The position numbers and the translations under genes are program-made. 58,491 nt of DNA, from the NCBI GenBank assembly GCA_964568925.1, contig CAZMSJ010000005.1, positions 1-58,491 of the forward strand, read 5' to 3'. This document shows, in pieces, positions 15,540-23,068 of this stretch (the stretch's first letter is position 1; each line of letters begins with the position of its first letter). Source of the stretch: CAYQUL01 sp964568925. GTDB lineage: Bacteria; Patescibacteriota; Microgenomatia; UBA8517. The notes below the pieces were generated by a model. The model was given only the letters and a program-made list of their open reading frames with translations, did not search any database and was not told the origin of the DNA.

Positions 15540-16544
15540 ATGAGAAAAGGAGTAATCCTGATTTTTTTAGTCCTCTTTGGTTTGCATGTACCTCAAGTAG
15601 TACATGCAACATATCTTCCTTTCACTCCAGAAAAAAACAATAAATTTGGTATTCATATCTTAGATGAATCAGATTTAATAGATGCTTCAAAACTTGTGAA
15701 TAGTAATGGTGGTGAATGGGGGTATGTCACAATCGTTATTCGCCAAGATGAAAGAAACCTTGAACGATGGTCGAATGCCTTCAAATTAATGTCTACCTTA
15801 AAAATTATTCCTATTGTGAGAATCGCAACGGTATCTGAAAACGGAATCTGGAAACGACCAAGTGAAGATGATGCAAAGAGCTGGGCAGACTTTTTGAGAG
15901 TACTCCCGTGGCCAACAACCAGACATTATGTAGTTTTATTTAATGAACCAAACCATGCAAAAGAATGGGGTGGAGAAATTGATCCCGCAGGATACGCACG
16001 AATTAGCAGAAGATATTGGGAAGAGTTAAAAAAAGCTGATCCTAACTTCTTTGTACTTCCTGCAGGGTTTGATGCAGCAGCACCAAATGGAAAAGGAACA
16101 AAGGACTCAAAAGACTATTTATCAGATATGTTTGCAACAGATGAGTTTATTTTCACCATCTTTGATGGATGGACCAGTCACAGTTACCCAAATCCAGGAT
16201 TTTCTGGCAGCCCTTCAGCAAACGGGAAGATGACGATTCGTGGATATGAATGGGAAATTAATTTCTTAAAAAACTTCTATGTTCCTCAAGACATTTCTGT
16301 TTTTATTACTGAAACAGGATGGGTAAATAATGGATTCTCCCAAGAGAAGATTGCCTCATACTACAAACAAGCATTTTCAGAGGTGTGGAGTGATCCACGA
16401 ATTGTTGCTGTTACCCCATTCCTTTTGAGGTACGACGCAGCACCGTTTAAGGGCTTCTCATGGAAGATTCCAGGAACAAACAGCTTCTATCCGTATTTTA
16501 AAGAAGTACTTGGTATCAGTAAGGTTGCAGGATCTCCAGATTAA
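15540..16544 (+). CDS. Secreted glycoside-hydrolase-like (beta/alpha)8 protein
   Basis: 334 residues with a signal peptide (GVILIFLVLFGLHVPQVVHA). The mature protein looks like a clan GH-A TIM barrel: the strand-4 acid/base glutamate is in VVLFNEPNHAKEWGG, and a strand-7 nucleophile glutamate in VFITETGWVNNG. Other barrel strands are WGYVTIVIRQDE and IIPIVRIATVSENG. Substrate cannot be told from sequence; polysaccharide or exopolymer hydrolysis outside the cell is the likely role. Its stop is 1 nt before the TruB-like gene, so they are cotranscribed. Confidence 0.8.
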   Translation: MRKGVILIFLVLFGLHVPQVVHATYLPFTPEKNNKFGIHILDESDLIDASKLVNSNGGEWGYVTIVIRQDERNLERWSNAFKLMSTLKIIPIVRIATVSENGIWKRPSEDDAKSWADFLRVLPWPTTRHYVVLFNEPNHAKEWGGEIDPAGYARISRRYWEELKKADPNFFVLPAGFDAAAPNGKGTKDSKDYLSDMFATDEFIFTIFDGWTSHSYPNPGFSGSPSANGKMTIRGYEWEINFLKNFYVPQDISVFITETGWVNNGFSQEKIASYYKQAFSEVWSDPRIVAVTPFLLRYDAAPFKGFSWKIPGTNSFYPYFKEVLGISKVAGSPD

Positions 16545-16545
16545 T

Positions 16546-17331
16546 ATGACTGACCTTGTTGTTGGAACAAAAAAAGTAGGACAAACCCCCTTGTCCTTAA
16601 TCGATGAATTTCGTGCAGAGTACCCAGAACTCAAAGACCAAACAATTGGATATGCAGGCAGACTTGACCCGATGGCCGAGGGATTAGTGCTTCTGTTACT
16701 CAATGAGAAAAACAAAGAACGTTCTCGATTTGAAAGAATTCGGAAAGTATATGAAACAGATGTCATCTTTGGCCTCTCCTCAGATACCTTTGATACCTTG
16801 GGAATTGCCAAAGAAGAAGAAGACAAACAGATAGTTGAAGAGGAGCTTCAAACAGCAATTAAAAGCGTTATCGGAAGACAAGAACATGCATATCCTCCCT
16901 TCTCTTCTCCACGCGTAGGGGGAAAAGCACTCTGGCAGTGGGCAAAAGATGGAAAGATCGCAGAGATTACGATTCCAACAAAACAAATAGAAGTATATGA
17001 CGCTCAACTTATTTCCTTCTCCTCAATTGAGAGCTCCCTCCTCCTTGATCACATTACTACTGCCATTAAAACTGTAACGGGAGATTTTCGACAAGAAGAA
17101 ACACTCGCTAATTGGGAAAGCCTTCTTAAAGAGAAAGACAAGACATACCAAGTTGCAACAATACGCTTTGATGTATCATCTGGCACCTACATTCGCTCCC
17201 TTGATAACCAATTAGGGAAACTCCTTGACACAGGTGCACTTGCCTTACGGATACTGCGCGAAACAATTGGGAAGATAGAACTTGATGAGACTAAAAAGTT
17301 TAGATTTGTAACAGAAGAGGAACTTTTTTAG
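16546..17331 (+). CDS. Divergent TruB-family pseudouridine synthase
   Basis: 261 residues from the ATG at 16546. A second TruB-type catalytic domain in this window: IGYAGRLDPMAEGLVLLL holds the catalytic Asp, YETDVIFGLSSDTFD replaces the thumb-loop segment, and FDVSSGTYIRSLDNQLGK is the conserved C-terminal motif. It has two insertions relative to truB, one between 100 and 170 (AYPPFSSPRVGGKALWQWAK) and another near 190-210. The target could be U55 in a subset of tRNAs or another RNA. Cotranscribed with the secreted hydrolase. Confidence 0.82.
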   Translation: MTDLVVGTKKVGQTPLSLIDEFRAEYPELKDQTIGYAGRLDPMAEGLVLLLLNEKNKERSRFERIRKVYETDVIFGLSSDTFDTLGIAKEEEDKQIVEEELQTAIKSVIGRQEHAYPPFSSPRVGGKALWQWAKDGKIAEITIPTKQIEVYDAQLISFSSIESSLLLDHITTAIKTVTGDFRQEETLANWESLLKEKDKTYQVATIRFDVSSGTYIRSLDNQLGKLLDTGALALRILRETIGKIELDETKKFRFVTEEELF

Positions 17332-17360
17332 AGAATAAAGCGAATGAGGGAAAGATAAGC

Positions 17361-18086
17361 TTAGTAGTTTACGAAGTAGTTAATCTTTGAACTTGCCTTA
17401 ACTCCAGCAATCCATGCTTGGAATTCACTTGAAAGCTTTTGCTGTTTCAATTGATCCTTAGCTTGTGCAACTTTTTGATCTGCTGACAAATCCTTTGCAA
17501 ACATACTTGCATTGTCAGTTACATACTTTTTAACGTCATCGTCACTTGGGTTAATTTTGTCAGCCAAAATCTTCTCAACCATTTTTTGAATTCTAATTTG
17601 CTTAACTAAATCTTCTCGCTTCATTCCTTGTGCTGACAACAACTGATCAATATCTTGACCTTGTGCTTTCACACTGTCTTCAACTTTCTTAACTTCTGCA
17701 TCAACTTCTTCAGTTGCAACAACAACATTACTCTTTTGTGCTTCTTGCATAATCAATGTTTCAGTAATGATTGAGTCCAAGGCTTGCTTCCCTGTTCTCT
17801 TTTCAAGTTCAGAAACAATTGAAAGACGAGTAATAGGTTGGTTGTTTACCATTGCAGCAATAAACAATCCTCGGTTAAGGAAAAGCAAATATCCAAAAGA
17901 TGCAAGAAGAAGGAGAATAATAATATTTTTCTTGGTAACAAATGAAGATGTTGATTGAGTTTCAACAGTACTCATATCCATTTCAGACATAGTGTCCATT
18001 GATACAACTTCGCTCTTAACTACCTTTGGAGCTCTTTTAGTAACTTTCTTCGTTACTTTCTTTGTCTGTTTTTTACTAGCAGCCAT
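17361..18086 (-). CDS. Membrane-anchored SurA N-domain-like chaperone
   Basis: 241 residues from the ATG at 18086. Basic N-terminal tail rich in Lys and Thr (about 1-30), then one membrane helix (IIILLLLASFGYLLFL), then an extracytoplasmic part that begins AAMVNNQPITRLSIVSELEK, the usual start of SurA/PrsA N-terminal domains, followed by ALDSIITETLIMQEAQ. No parvulin (PPIase) domain follows, so it would act as a holdase or chaperone for exported proteins rather than a prolyl isomerase. It is convergent with the TruB-like gene. Confidence 0.72.
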   Translation of the reverse strand: MAASKKQTKKVTKKVTKRAPKVVKSEVVSMDTMSEMDMSTVETQSTSSFVTKKNIIILLLLASFGYLLFLNRGLFIAAMVNNQPITRLSIVSELEKRTGKQALDSIITETLIMQEAQKSNVVVATEEVDAEVKKVEDSVKAQGQDIDQLLSAQGMKREDLVKQIRIQKMVEKILADKINPSDDDVKKYVTDNASMFAKDLSADQKVAQAKDQLKQQKLSSEFQAWIAGVKASSKINYFVNY

Positions 18087-18173
18087 GGTCGAAGTATAAA
18101 CACTCTGTACCCAATTATACAAGTGTTAATTTAGCCACAAATGCTACCCAGAAATTATTTATAACCAGTGATA

Positions 18174-18182
18174 TGGTATAAC
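18174..18182 (+). promoter_or_regulatory. Extended -10 promoter of the FNR-like gene
   Basis: TGG-TATAAC (18174-18182). The ATG at 18190 is 7 nt downstream; the earlier ATG at 18186 opens a 3-codon dead end and is probably upstream of the transcript start. This fixes the start at 18190. Confidence 0.5.
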
Positions 18183-18189
18183 CACATGA

Positions 18190-18876
18190 ATGAATAGTGA
18201 AAAAGCCACACTCATCTATACAAAAGAATTGTCCCCAACCGTTAAACTCTTAAGGTTTACTCCAATCAATCCCATCTCACCTCTTCCCGGTCAATACATA
18301 ACCATACGAAAAGAAACAGATGATGGGTCTATTGTTGAGAGAGATTACTCTATCTGCTCAACACCTGAGAAGAACTACTTCGAAATTGCAGTAAAAAGAT
18401 TAGAAAATGGTGAACTTTCCCCTTACCTTCATCGGTTGAATGTTCATGAGTCCATTTCCTTTCGTGGCCCGCAAGGATCTCACTTTATTATTTCTCTTGA
18501 AAGCCCGATGATCCTTCTCTCCGGTGGAGTTGGTATTGCTCCATTTATGAGTGTACTCAAACAAACGAGTCATCATGTCGCAAAAATAGCACTTGTCGCA
18601 AGCTTTAGAACAAAAGACGAATTCCTCTTTCAAGAAGAAATAAAAAGCCTTCCAAGTAGCGTCTCACAATACGTGACAATAACACGAGAAGTAGTTACCG
18701 GATTTAGAGAGCAAAGAATTGATGAAAACTTAATACAAGAAGTTATAAAAAAAGAAGCCTTTAAGCAGCCCAAGGTCTATATCTGTGGTGGAAGTTCGTT
18801 TGTCGAAGCGATGAGAGAAATCTGCAGAAAAATTGGGATTTCAGACGAGAAGATTTTGTATGAATACTTTGGCTAA
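18190..18876 (+). CDS. FAD/NAD(P)H oxidoreductase (ferredoxin-NADP reductase family)
   Basis: 228 residues, a complete FNR-type module. An FAD-binding barrel comes first, with PLPGQYITIR and the flavin motif RDYSICSTP; then an NAD(P)-binding domain, with GGVGIAPFMSVL, and YICGGSSFVEAMREIC near the end. No extra iron-sulfur domain is fused. It transfers electrons between NAD(P)H and an unknown one-electron partner. The gene stands alone; its stop abuts the stop of the next gene on the other strand. Confidence 0.85.
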   Translation: MNSEKATLIYTKELSPTVKLLRFTPINPISPLPGQYITIRKETDDGSIVERDYSICSTPEKNYFEIAVKRLENGELSPYLHRLNVHESISFRGPQGSHFIISLESPMILLSGGVGIAPFMSVLKQTSHHVAKIALVASFRTKDEFLFQEEIKSLPSSVSQYVTITREVVTGFREQRIDENLIQEVIKKEAFKQPKVYICGGSSFVEAMREICRKIGISDEKILYEYFG

Positions 18877-19134
18877 TTACTTTCCCCAGCGCCATCGAGG
18901 TGTCTCTCCTTTTGCATAACAAACAACCATCAAGAGAATGGTTAACAGAAAGACTAAGAACACATAGGTAGTTGTCCCTGCGCGGGACTCAAATCCATCA
19001 CCAATAAAGAAGGCAACACCAGCAACGAGTACTACATAGAGGACAACTAATGTCCACCCTTGCCATGTAACAGGAGTCCAACCCCATCCGTATTTTTTAG
19101 ACACAAACCAAAGGTCTTTGTTTTTATTTTTCAT
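18877..19134 (-). CDS. Small two-helix membrane protein, W-rich family (copy 1)
   Basis: 85 residues with an N-terminal Trp/Gly motif, YGWGWTPVTWQGW, followed by two membrane helices (TLVVLYVVLVAGVAFFIG and YVFLVFLLTILLMVVCYAKG) and a basic tail. A paralogue with the same motif sits at 19983-20243 in the same orientation. The family is unrecognised by me beyond this shared signature. The stop is adjacent to the FNR gene's stop on the other strand. Confidence 0.7.
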   Translation of the reverse strand: MKNKNKDLWFVSKKYGWGWTPVTWQGWTLVVLYVVLVAGVAFFIGDGFESRAGTTTYVFLVFLLTILLMVVCYAKGETPRWRWGK

Positions 19135-19162
19135 ATAGTCATTATAGACCTCGGATCAAGTC

Positions 19163-19357
19163 TTACTTTCGAGATCGCTTTTTAGCTTTCTTGACCACTT
19201 TAGTTGAAGCCTTACGATGTGTGTGTGGTGCCTGGAGCATATGATCACTGTATCCCCAAACGAGACCAAATATTGTTCCAAGAATAATCCCTAAGAGTAA
19301 ACTTCCGAGAACCCAACCCAAAAGGAATCCCCCAACAATTGAAATTAATACTTTCAT
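19163..19357 (-). CDS. Small glycine-rich membrane protein
   Basis: 64 residues from the ATG at 19357, chosen because GGAG lies 6 nt upstream. A single glycine-zipper-like membrane region (GGFLLGWVLGSLLLGIILGT, then FGLVWGY) precedes a basic tail (KKAKKRSRK). Such proteins often oligomerise in the membrane. No function is known. A longer frame reaches 19411. Confidence 0.55.
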   Translation of the reverse strand: MKVLISIVGGFLLGWVLGSLLLGIILGTIFGLVWGYSDHMLQAPHTHRKASTKVVKKAKKRSRK

Positions 19358-19447
19358 TTCTTTCTCCATATATTCATATAAAACTACTTTTAAATCCCTG
19401 TAAATACCCAATTGCTATCCTCGCTCAACTACGTTAAAAATAGACAT

Positions 19448-19981
19448 ATGGGAAATCAAAAAGGCAATGTAATTCTTCTTGTTCTATTAACGATAGTTGC
19501 TATCGCATCTCTCTCCACTGCAATCTTTGTTTTTGTAAAACAACGAGAAGTAACAAACACACCTGAGGCAACAGCTGTTCCAACCGTTACGCCATTTACC
19601 TTTACTCCACCATCACAAACACCAGTGGCAGTTGTTGCTACAAGTTCAGCAACGGTCAAGATTGAGAAAGAAAATGAATTATCGACTGCAATAAAATCAA
19701 GTATTACTGCACGAATCGTGAACCCATTCTTGGCCTACTATAAAGACCAATCAGGAGCAGATTACGTAAAGTCATTAACAATTTCAGTTAACACCGGAAA
19801 AACAGCAGCAGAGTTTCCATACAAGGCAGAATATGTTTTTGATAAAAATGTAACGGGAGGGTTTTTGATCACGGTAACGGGAACAAGTGTTAATTGGTGG
19901 ACACCTGAATGTTTAAATGGCTGCAATTTCTCAGATTCCTTCAAATCTAAGTACCCTGAGATTGTTGCGGCAACCAAGTAA
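19448..19981 (+). CDS. Membrane-anchored extracytoplasmic hypothetical protein
   Basis: 177 residues from the ATG at 19448. The N-terminus (GNQKGNVILLVLLTIVAIAS) is a membrane anchor reminiscent of pilin-like leaders, followed by a Thr/Pro-rich linker (TPFTFTPPSQTPVAVVATSS) and a compact domain ending with two cysteines (WWTPECLNGCNF) that could form a disulfide. It is placed outside the membrane. Role unknown. Confidence 0.65.
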   Translation: MGNQKGNVILLVLLTIVAIASLSTAIFVFVKQREVTNTPEATAVPTVTPFTFTPPSQTPVAVVATSSATVKIEKENELSTAIKSSITARIVNPFLAYYKDQSGADYVKSLTISVNTGKTAAEFPYKAEYVFDKNVTGGFLITVTGTSVNWWTPECLNGCNFSDSFKSKYPEIVAATK

Positions 19982-19982
19982 G

Positions 19983-20243
19983 TTAACCAAGCTTGCCCGC
20001 TCTCCATCCTTTTTCTTTTCCATCAGTCTTTGCCTGTGGAGTTCTTCCTTTTGCCCTACAAATCAGCAAAAAGACAACGGTTGTAAGAAGTACAAAAACA
20101 ATACCAGACTGGCTTGGGAGAAGAAAATATGCAGCGACAACCAATGCAGAATAGAGAAGAGACACAAGCCATCCTTCCCAGGTTTCTGGGTACCAACCAC
20201 GTCCAAAATATCGAGCTCTAAACCAATACTGATTGCGCTTCAT
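19983..20243 (-). CDS. Small two-helix membrane protein, W-rich family (copy 2)
   Basis: 86 residues, with YFGRGWYPETWEGW matching YGWGWTPVTWQGW of the gene at 18877-19134 and the same two-helix plan (WLVSLLYSALVVAAYFLL, IVFVLLTTVVFLLICRAKGR). The conserved residues are the first aromatic, GxGW, P, TW and GW. It overlaps nothing but is convergent with the pilin-like gene by 1 nt. It probably belongs to the transcript with the downstream metalloprotease and SIMPL genes. Confidence 0.7.
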   Translation of the reverse strand: MKRNQYWFRARYFGRGWYPETWEGWLVSLLYSALVVAAYFLLPSQSGIVFVLLTTVVFLLICRAKGRTPQAKTDGKEKGWRAGKLG

Positions 20244-20246
20244 TTC

Positions 20247-20705
20247 TTAGTATAAAGTCAACCGAGATGTGAATAACAGAATTAGGATTAACATAATCAC
20301 AATTCCCGTCAAAAGTAATCCAGGCAAAGCAACCGTAATGTCTTGTCGTGAAGGAATCATCATGTTTATTAAACACAAAGCAATGTAGCAAACGATTGCG
20401 GTTGGGGCATTGAACTGGCCAAAGCGAATAATCCATTGCAGCGCACCATACAGAAGTACTGCACCACTGACTAACGGGGCAATTGCAACAAGTGCACGTC
20501 GAAACGGATCAACCCTTTGAATTGATACCTGACCAAAGATAATGCCTGTTGTCGTTATGCGAGGAAAAATTGAAAAGGACAACACTGGAACTCGAAAGAG
20601 TCGTGCAGCCAGATAGTGAGATAGTTCATGTAATAACGTACCGGGAAAATACAAAAGTCCGATGTAGTAGAGGACCGAAAGTGGAGAAGGTTTAGCGCTT
20701 TTCAA
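20247..20705 (-). CDS. Membrane metalloprotease-like protein (HExxH)
   Basis: 152 residues with a TTG start at 20705, which overlaps the SIMPL gene end by 14 nt; no ATG is available upstream. Four to five membrane segments. The first holds LLHELSHYLAARL, an HExxH zinc site, as in site-2-protease/M50-like and DUF3267-type membrane proteins. A possible third ligand is the Asp in MIPSRQDITVALPG. Regulated intramembrane proteolysis or a related role is inferred only from the motif. Confidence 0.68.
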   Translation of the reverse strand: MKSAKPSPLSVLYYIGLLYFPGTLLHELSHYLAARLFRVPVLSFSIFPRITTTGIIFGQVSIQRVDPFRRALVAIAPLVSGAVLLYGALQWIIRFGQFNAPTAIVCYIALCLINMMIPSRQDITVALPGLLLTGIVIMLILILLFTSRLTLY

Positions 20706-21447
20706 AGTAAAGAGTCACGGTGGTTGAGACAGTCTGTGTTCCAGGTTCAAGGTTTGGTGTTTGTCCACTTCCACTGGCACGAGCATCAAGTGCCATCAAT
20801 TTCTCTGCATAGATTGGCTGAGGAAATCCTCCAGCTGATGACTCAACGATGTTCGTTACTCGACCTAAAGTGATCCCTAATGACCCAGCAATTTTTGCTG
20901 CCTGCTCTTTTGCATTTGCAATTGCTTTGTCTCGAGCTTGCTCACGATAGACCTCTGGTTTATCAACAACAAAGCGTGCTCCCCCAACATTTGTGGCTCC
21001 TGCCTTTGTTGCTTCTTCAATCACTTTACCAGCTAACTCAACTTTGTCAGTTTTGACCGTGACACTCGCATTTCCATTAAATCCATCTGATTTATTTTTC
21101 CCTCCGTCGTAGATGTAATTTGGAGAAATTGAAAAGTTGGATGTTTTAATGTTCTCTGTCGTTATACCAATTGCCTTCATTGCAGCGATAATCTTGTTGT
21201 TTTGATCTCGAAGCTTACTTTGAGCCTCGTCAGCAGTAGCTACTTTTTCAATGGTTACACCAATATCAACATATGCGGTGTCAGGAGTTACATCTACCTT
21301 TCCTTCGCCAACAACAGAGAGTTCAGATGAGACTTGGGAGGTAGTAATAGCCAATGGAAGAGGAATATTTAAAAACTTAATCAAGAAGAGAGTAACTAAA
21401 ATTGCAACAACAAATGGAAGTGGGCGAATGTAGATATCCGATCTCAT
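20692..21447 (-). CDS. SIMPL-domain (DUF541) secreted protein
   Basis: 251 residues with an uncleaved or cleaved N-terminal membrane segment (LPFVVAILVTLFLIKFLN). The SIMPL/DUF541 domain is evident from LSVVGEGKVDVTPDTAYVDI at its start, TSNFSISPNYIYDGGK, and the helix QARDKAIANAKEQAAKIAGS, with YAEKLMALDARA near the end. Family members are periplasmic or surface proteins with links to oxidative stress and immune signalling in other organisms; here the function is unknown. Confidence 0.85.
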   Translation of the reverse strand: MRSDIYIRPLPFVVAILVTLFLIKFLNIPLPLAITTSQVSSELSVVGEGKVDVTPDTAYVDIGVTIEKVATADEAQSKLRDQNNKIIAAMKAIGITTENIKTSNFSISPNYIYDGGKNKSDGFNGNASVTVKTDKVELAGKVIEEATKAGATNVGGARFVVDKPEVYREQARDKAIANAKEQAAKIAGSLGITLGRVTNIVESSAGGFPQPIYAEKLMALDARASGSGQTPNLEPGTQTVSTTVTLYFEKR

Positions 21448-21469
21448 ACATTCATTCTATAAAGATTTA

Positions 21470-21533
21470 CCAAAAAATCAAGCGCGTAAGGTGGTGAGGA
21501 GAAACTCCTCACCACTAAACTATTGAGTGCGCT
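21470..21533 (-). terminator. Nested-hairpin terminator after the arginine kinase
   Basis: An 11-bp perfect stem GTGGTGAGGAG (21491-21501) / CTCCTCACCAC (21505-21515) sits inside an outer AAGCGC / GCGCTT pair (21479-21484, 21528-21533). On the minus strand it is followed by a T-run (complement of the A-run at 21471-21477). Confidence 0.75.
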
Positions 21534-21556
21534 TCTTTAAAAAGACGATAGATCCT

Positions 21557-22585
21557 TTAAGCAGCTTTCTGCTCTTGAATCTGTTCCATAGCAATGAGCT
21601 TCTTTGCTCCTTGTGCTACGAGTTCTACAATATCAGCTTCAGACAATCCCAAACGAGCTTTGTTGGAAATATCAAATATTCCGCCTTCACTCTTTGAGTG
21701 TTCTCCCGCGATTCCTCGAACGGCAAGCTTCATATCAGCACAAATTGCTTTGAATTTGTCTTCATCTTTCCCCAAATGAGGAAGTTTGATCATGACACTT
21801 GCACGCATACCAGTACCAACGTTAGTAGGGCAACTGGTGAGGTAGCCATAGCGTTCTGACTTTGCAAACCCAAGATTGTCTTCGAGTAGCTGAATCAATC
21901 GAGAGAGACGTCCAAAGATCCTTCGGAAATCAGAGCCTTTTTCAAGCGCCCAAATTCGAAGACCATCTTCTTCTTGTCCCCATACTCCAGCCGTGTTTCC
22001 TTCACACAAAAACATTCCACGACCTTCTGGGAAATTACTGGTGATGCGGGCACTATCCAAATATGGATCTTTCTCCTGTTGGAACAGAAGATGTGCTTTA
22101 TCAAGCTCAGTACGTCGATCGTCTGACATTGTTTTGAGTGATTCGTACTTTCCAGCTAAGTCACCGGTTAAGGTGCCAAGAAAAGCAGCCAAGGCTGCTT
22201 CTTGCTCCAAACGTTGCTTCAAAGTAATCGCGCCTGGGAAAGGATATCCCAAGACATTTCTCGCAACACGAATACGTGTTGAAAGAATGTACTTTCCTTC
22301 TGGATCAACGTTATCAACATCTCGTTTTGAAATATCAAAACTCGAGACATGTTTTTGATCGGGACCAAAACCATGGTATTTCTCGATAAGTGCATCAAAA
22401 AGAAGATCGAAGACTGTGTAGCTTTCTTGATCTGGTGCATAGGCACCGACCTTACTGTCTGGGTTTTCAACACCAGAACGAATTACGTCGTCAAGAGTGA
22501 CACCGTTTGAAGTTTTTCGAGTCGCAAGGATCGCACGCATTTGTGGCGTTAAAACTTGTTCTACGAGTGACATGTGTTTATTCAT
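21557..22585 (-). CDS. Arginine-kinase-type phosphagen kinase (full length)
   Basis: 342 residues from the ATG at 22585, with AGGAGGTG about 10 nt before it; a GTG 12 nt upstream lies within that site. Both the N-terminal ATP:guanido domain and the catalytic domain are present. Diagnostic motifs are SGVEN (37-41), KVGAYAPDQESYTVF (45-59), STRIR (102-106, phosphate-binding), QEEDGLRIWAL (204-214, substrate glutamate), the reactive Cys252 in SCPTNVGTGMRAS, EHSKSEGG (295-302, second substrate glutamate) and ISNKARLGL (306-314). The specificity loop keeps Ser44 and Tyr49, as in arginine kinases. Reaction: ATP + L-arginine to ADP + phosphoarginine. It is not McsB, which lacks this N-domain. Bacterial members are rare. 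Monocistronic with its own promoter, dyad and terminator. Confidence 0.93.
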   Translation of the reverse strand: MNKHMSLVEQVLTPQMRAILATRKTSNGVTLDDVIRSGVENPDSKVGAYAPDQESYTVFDLLFDALIEKYHGFGPDQKHVSSFDISKRDVDNVDPEGKYILSTRIRVARNVLGYPFPGAITLKQRLEQEAALAAFLGTLTGDLAGKYESLKTMSDDRRTELDKAHLLFQQEKDPYLDSARITSNFPEGRGMFLCEGNTAGVWGQEEDGLRIWALEKGSDFRRIFGRLSRLIQLLEDNLGFAKSERYGYLTSCPTNVGTGMRASVMIKLPHLGKDEDKFKAICADMKLAVRGIAGEHSKSEGGIFDISNKARLGLSEADIVELVAQGAKKLIAMEQIQEQKAA

Positions 22586-22616
22586 CTTTTTATTCACCTC
22601 CTATTTATTTGCTCTC

Positions 22617-22651
22617 AATAGCCTGGGGAGTGTATCAATTTTGAGGCTATT
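22617..22651 (-). promoter_or_regulatory. Inverted repeat over the arginine kinase promoter
   Basis: AATAGCCT (22617-22624) and AGGCTATT (22644-22651) are perfect inverted 8-mers separated by 19 nt. They cover the region from the transcription start across the -10 to the -35-proximal spacer, the usual place of a repressor operator. Confidence 0.55.
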
Positions 22652-22657
22652 TTTCAA
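22629..22657 (-). promoter_or_regulatory. Arginine kinase promoter
   Basis: On the minus strand TTGAAA (22652-22657), 17-bp spacer and TACACT (22629-22634), the latter preceded by TGA as an extended -10. Predicted leader about 37 nt with a strong ribosome site. Confidence 0.6.
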
Positions 22658-22674
22658 TTGTCAAAAAGTTAAAA

Positions 22675-22704
22675 TTGACGCATGAATGCCCAAAGGTGTA
22701 TAGA
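22675..22704 (+). promoter_or_regulatory. hpf promoter
   Basis: TTGACG (22675-22680), 18-bp spacer, TATAGA (22699-22704). The ATG at 22713 is 8 nt after the -10, implying a leaderless transcript. Confidence 0.5.
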
Positions 22705-22712
22705 ATAAAGTA

Positions 22713-23030
22713 ATGACAATCCAATTAATCGGAGACGGTATTGAAATTGACGAACGCATTAAACAAATAGTTGAGGAGAAACTAAACAAAGAAATTGGAA
22801 AATATCTTCATGATTTTGCAGCTGACTTGCAAATGGCAACGGTCAGAATTGAGCACAAAACACGCAATCTTTTCAAAGTAAATTTTGATATGAGACTTCC
22901 TGGAGCTACCGGACATATTTACGGAGAAGAAGAAGGAGATGAGCTTTTAAATGTCATTATTGCCTTGCGCCACGAGATAGAAAGACAGGTAAGAGAGTAT
23001 AAAGATCGACTTCAAGACCCAAGACAATAA
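22713..23030 (+). CDS. hpf: Ribosome hibernation-promoting factor (HPF/RaiA family, short form)
   Basis: 105 residues matching the S30AE N-domain: MTIQLIGDGIEIDERIKQIV (first strand and helix), MATVRIEHKTRNLFKVNFDM, and LLNVIIALRHEIERQVREYK as the last helix. It binds the 30S decoding region and silences ribosomes in slow growth. The C-terminal dimerisation domain of long HPF is absent. It is divergent from the arginine kinase and convergent with typA, so three stress- or energy-related genes lie together. Confidence 0.88.
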   Translation: MTIQLIGDGIEIDERIKQIVEEKLNKEIGKYLHDFAADLQMATVRIEHKTRNLFKVNFDMRLPGATGHIYGEEEGDELLNVIIALRHEIERQVREYKDRLQDPRQ

Positions 23031-23068
23031 GGCAAAGGACTTAAAAAGGGAAACTTTTCGTGAAGAAA

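Noticed and set aside
21557..22585. Assigning the phosphagen kinase as McsB
   Set aside because: McsB lacks the N-terminal domain with YAPDQESY, and no mcsA or clpC/ctsR neighbour is present.
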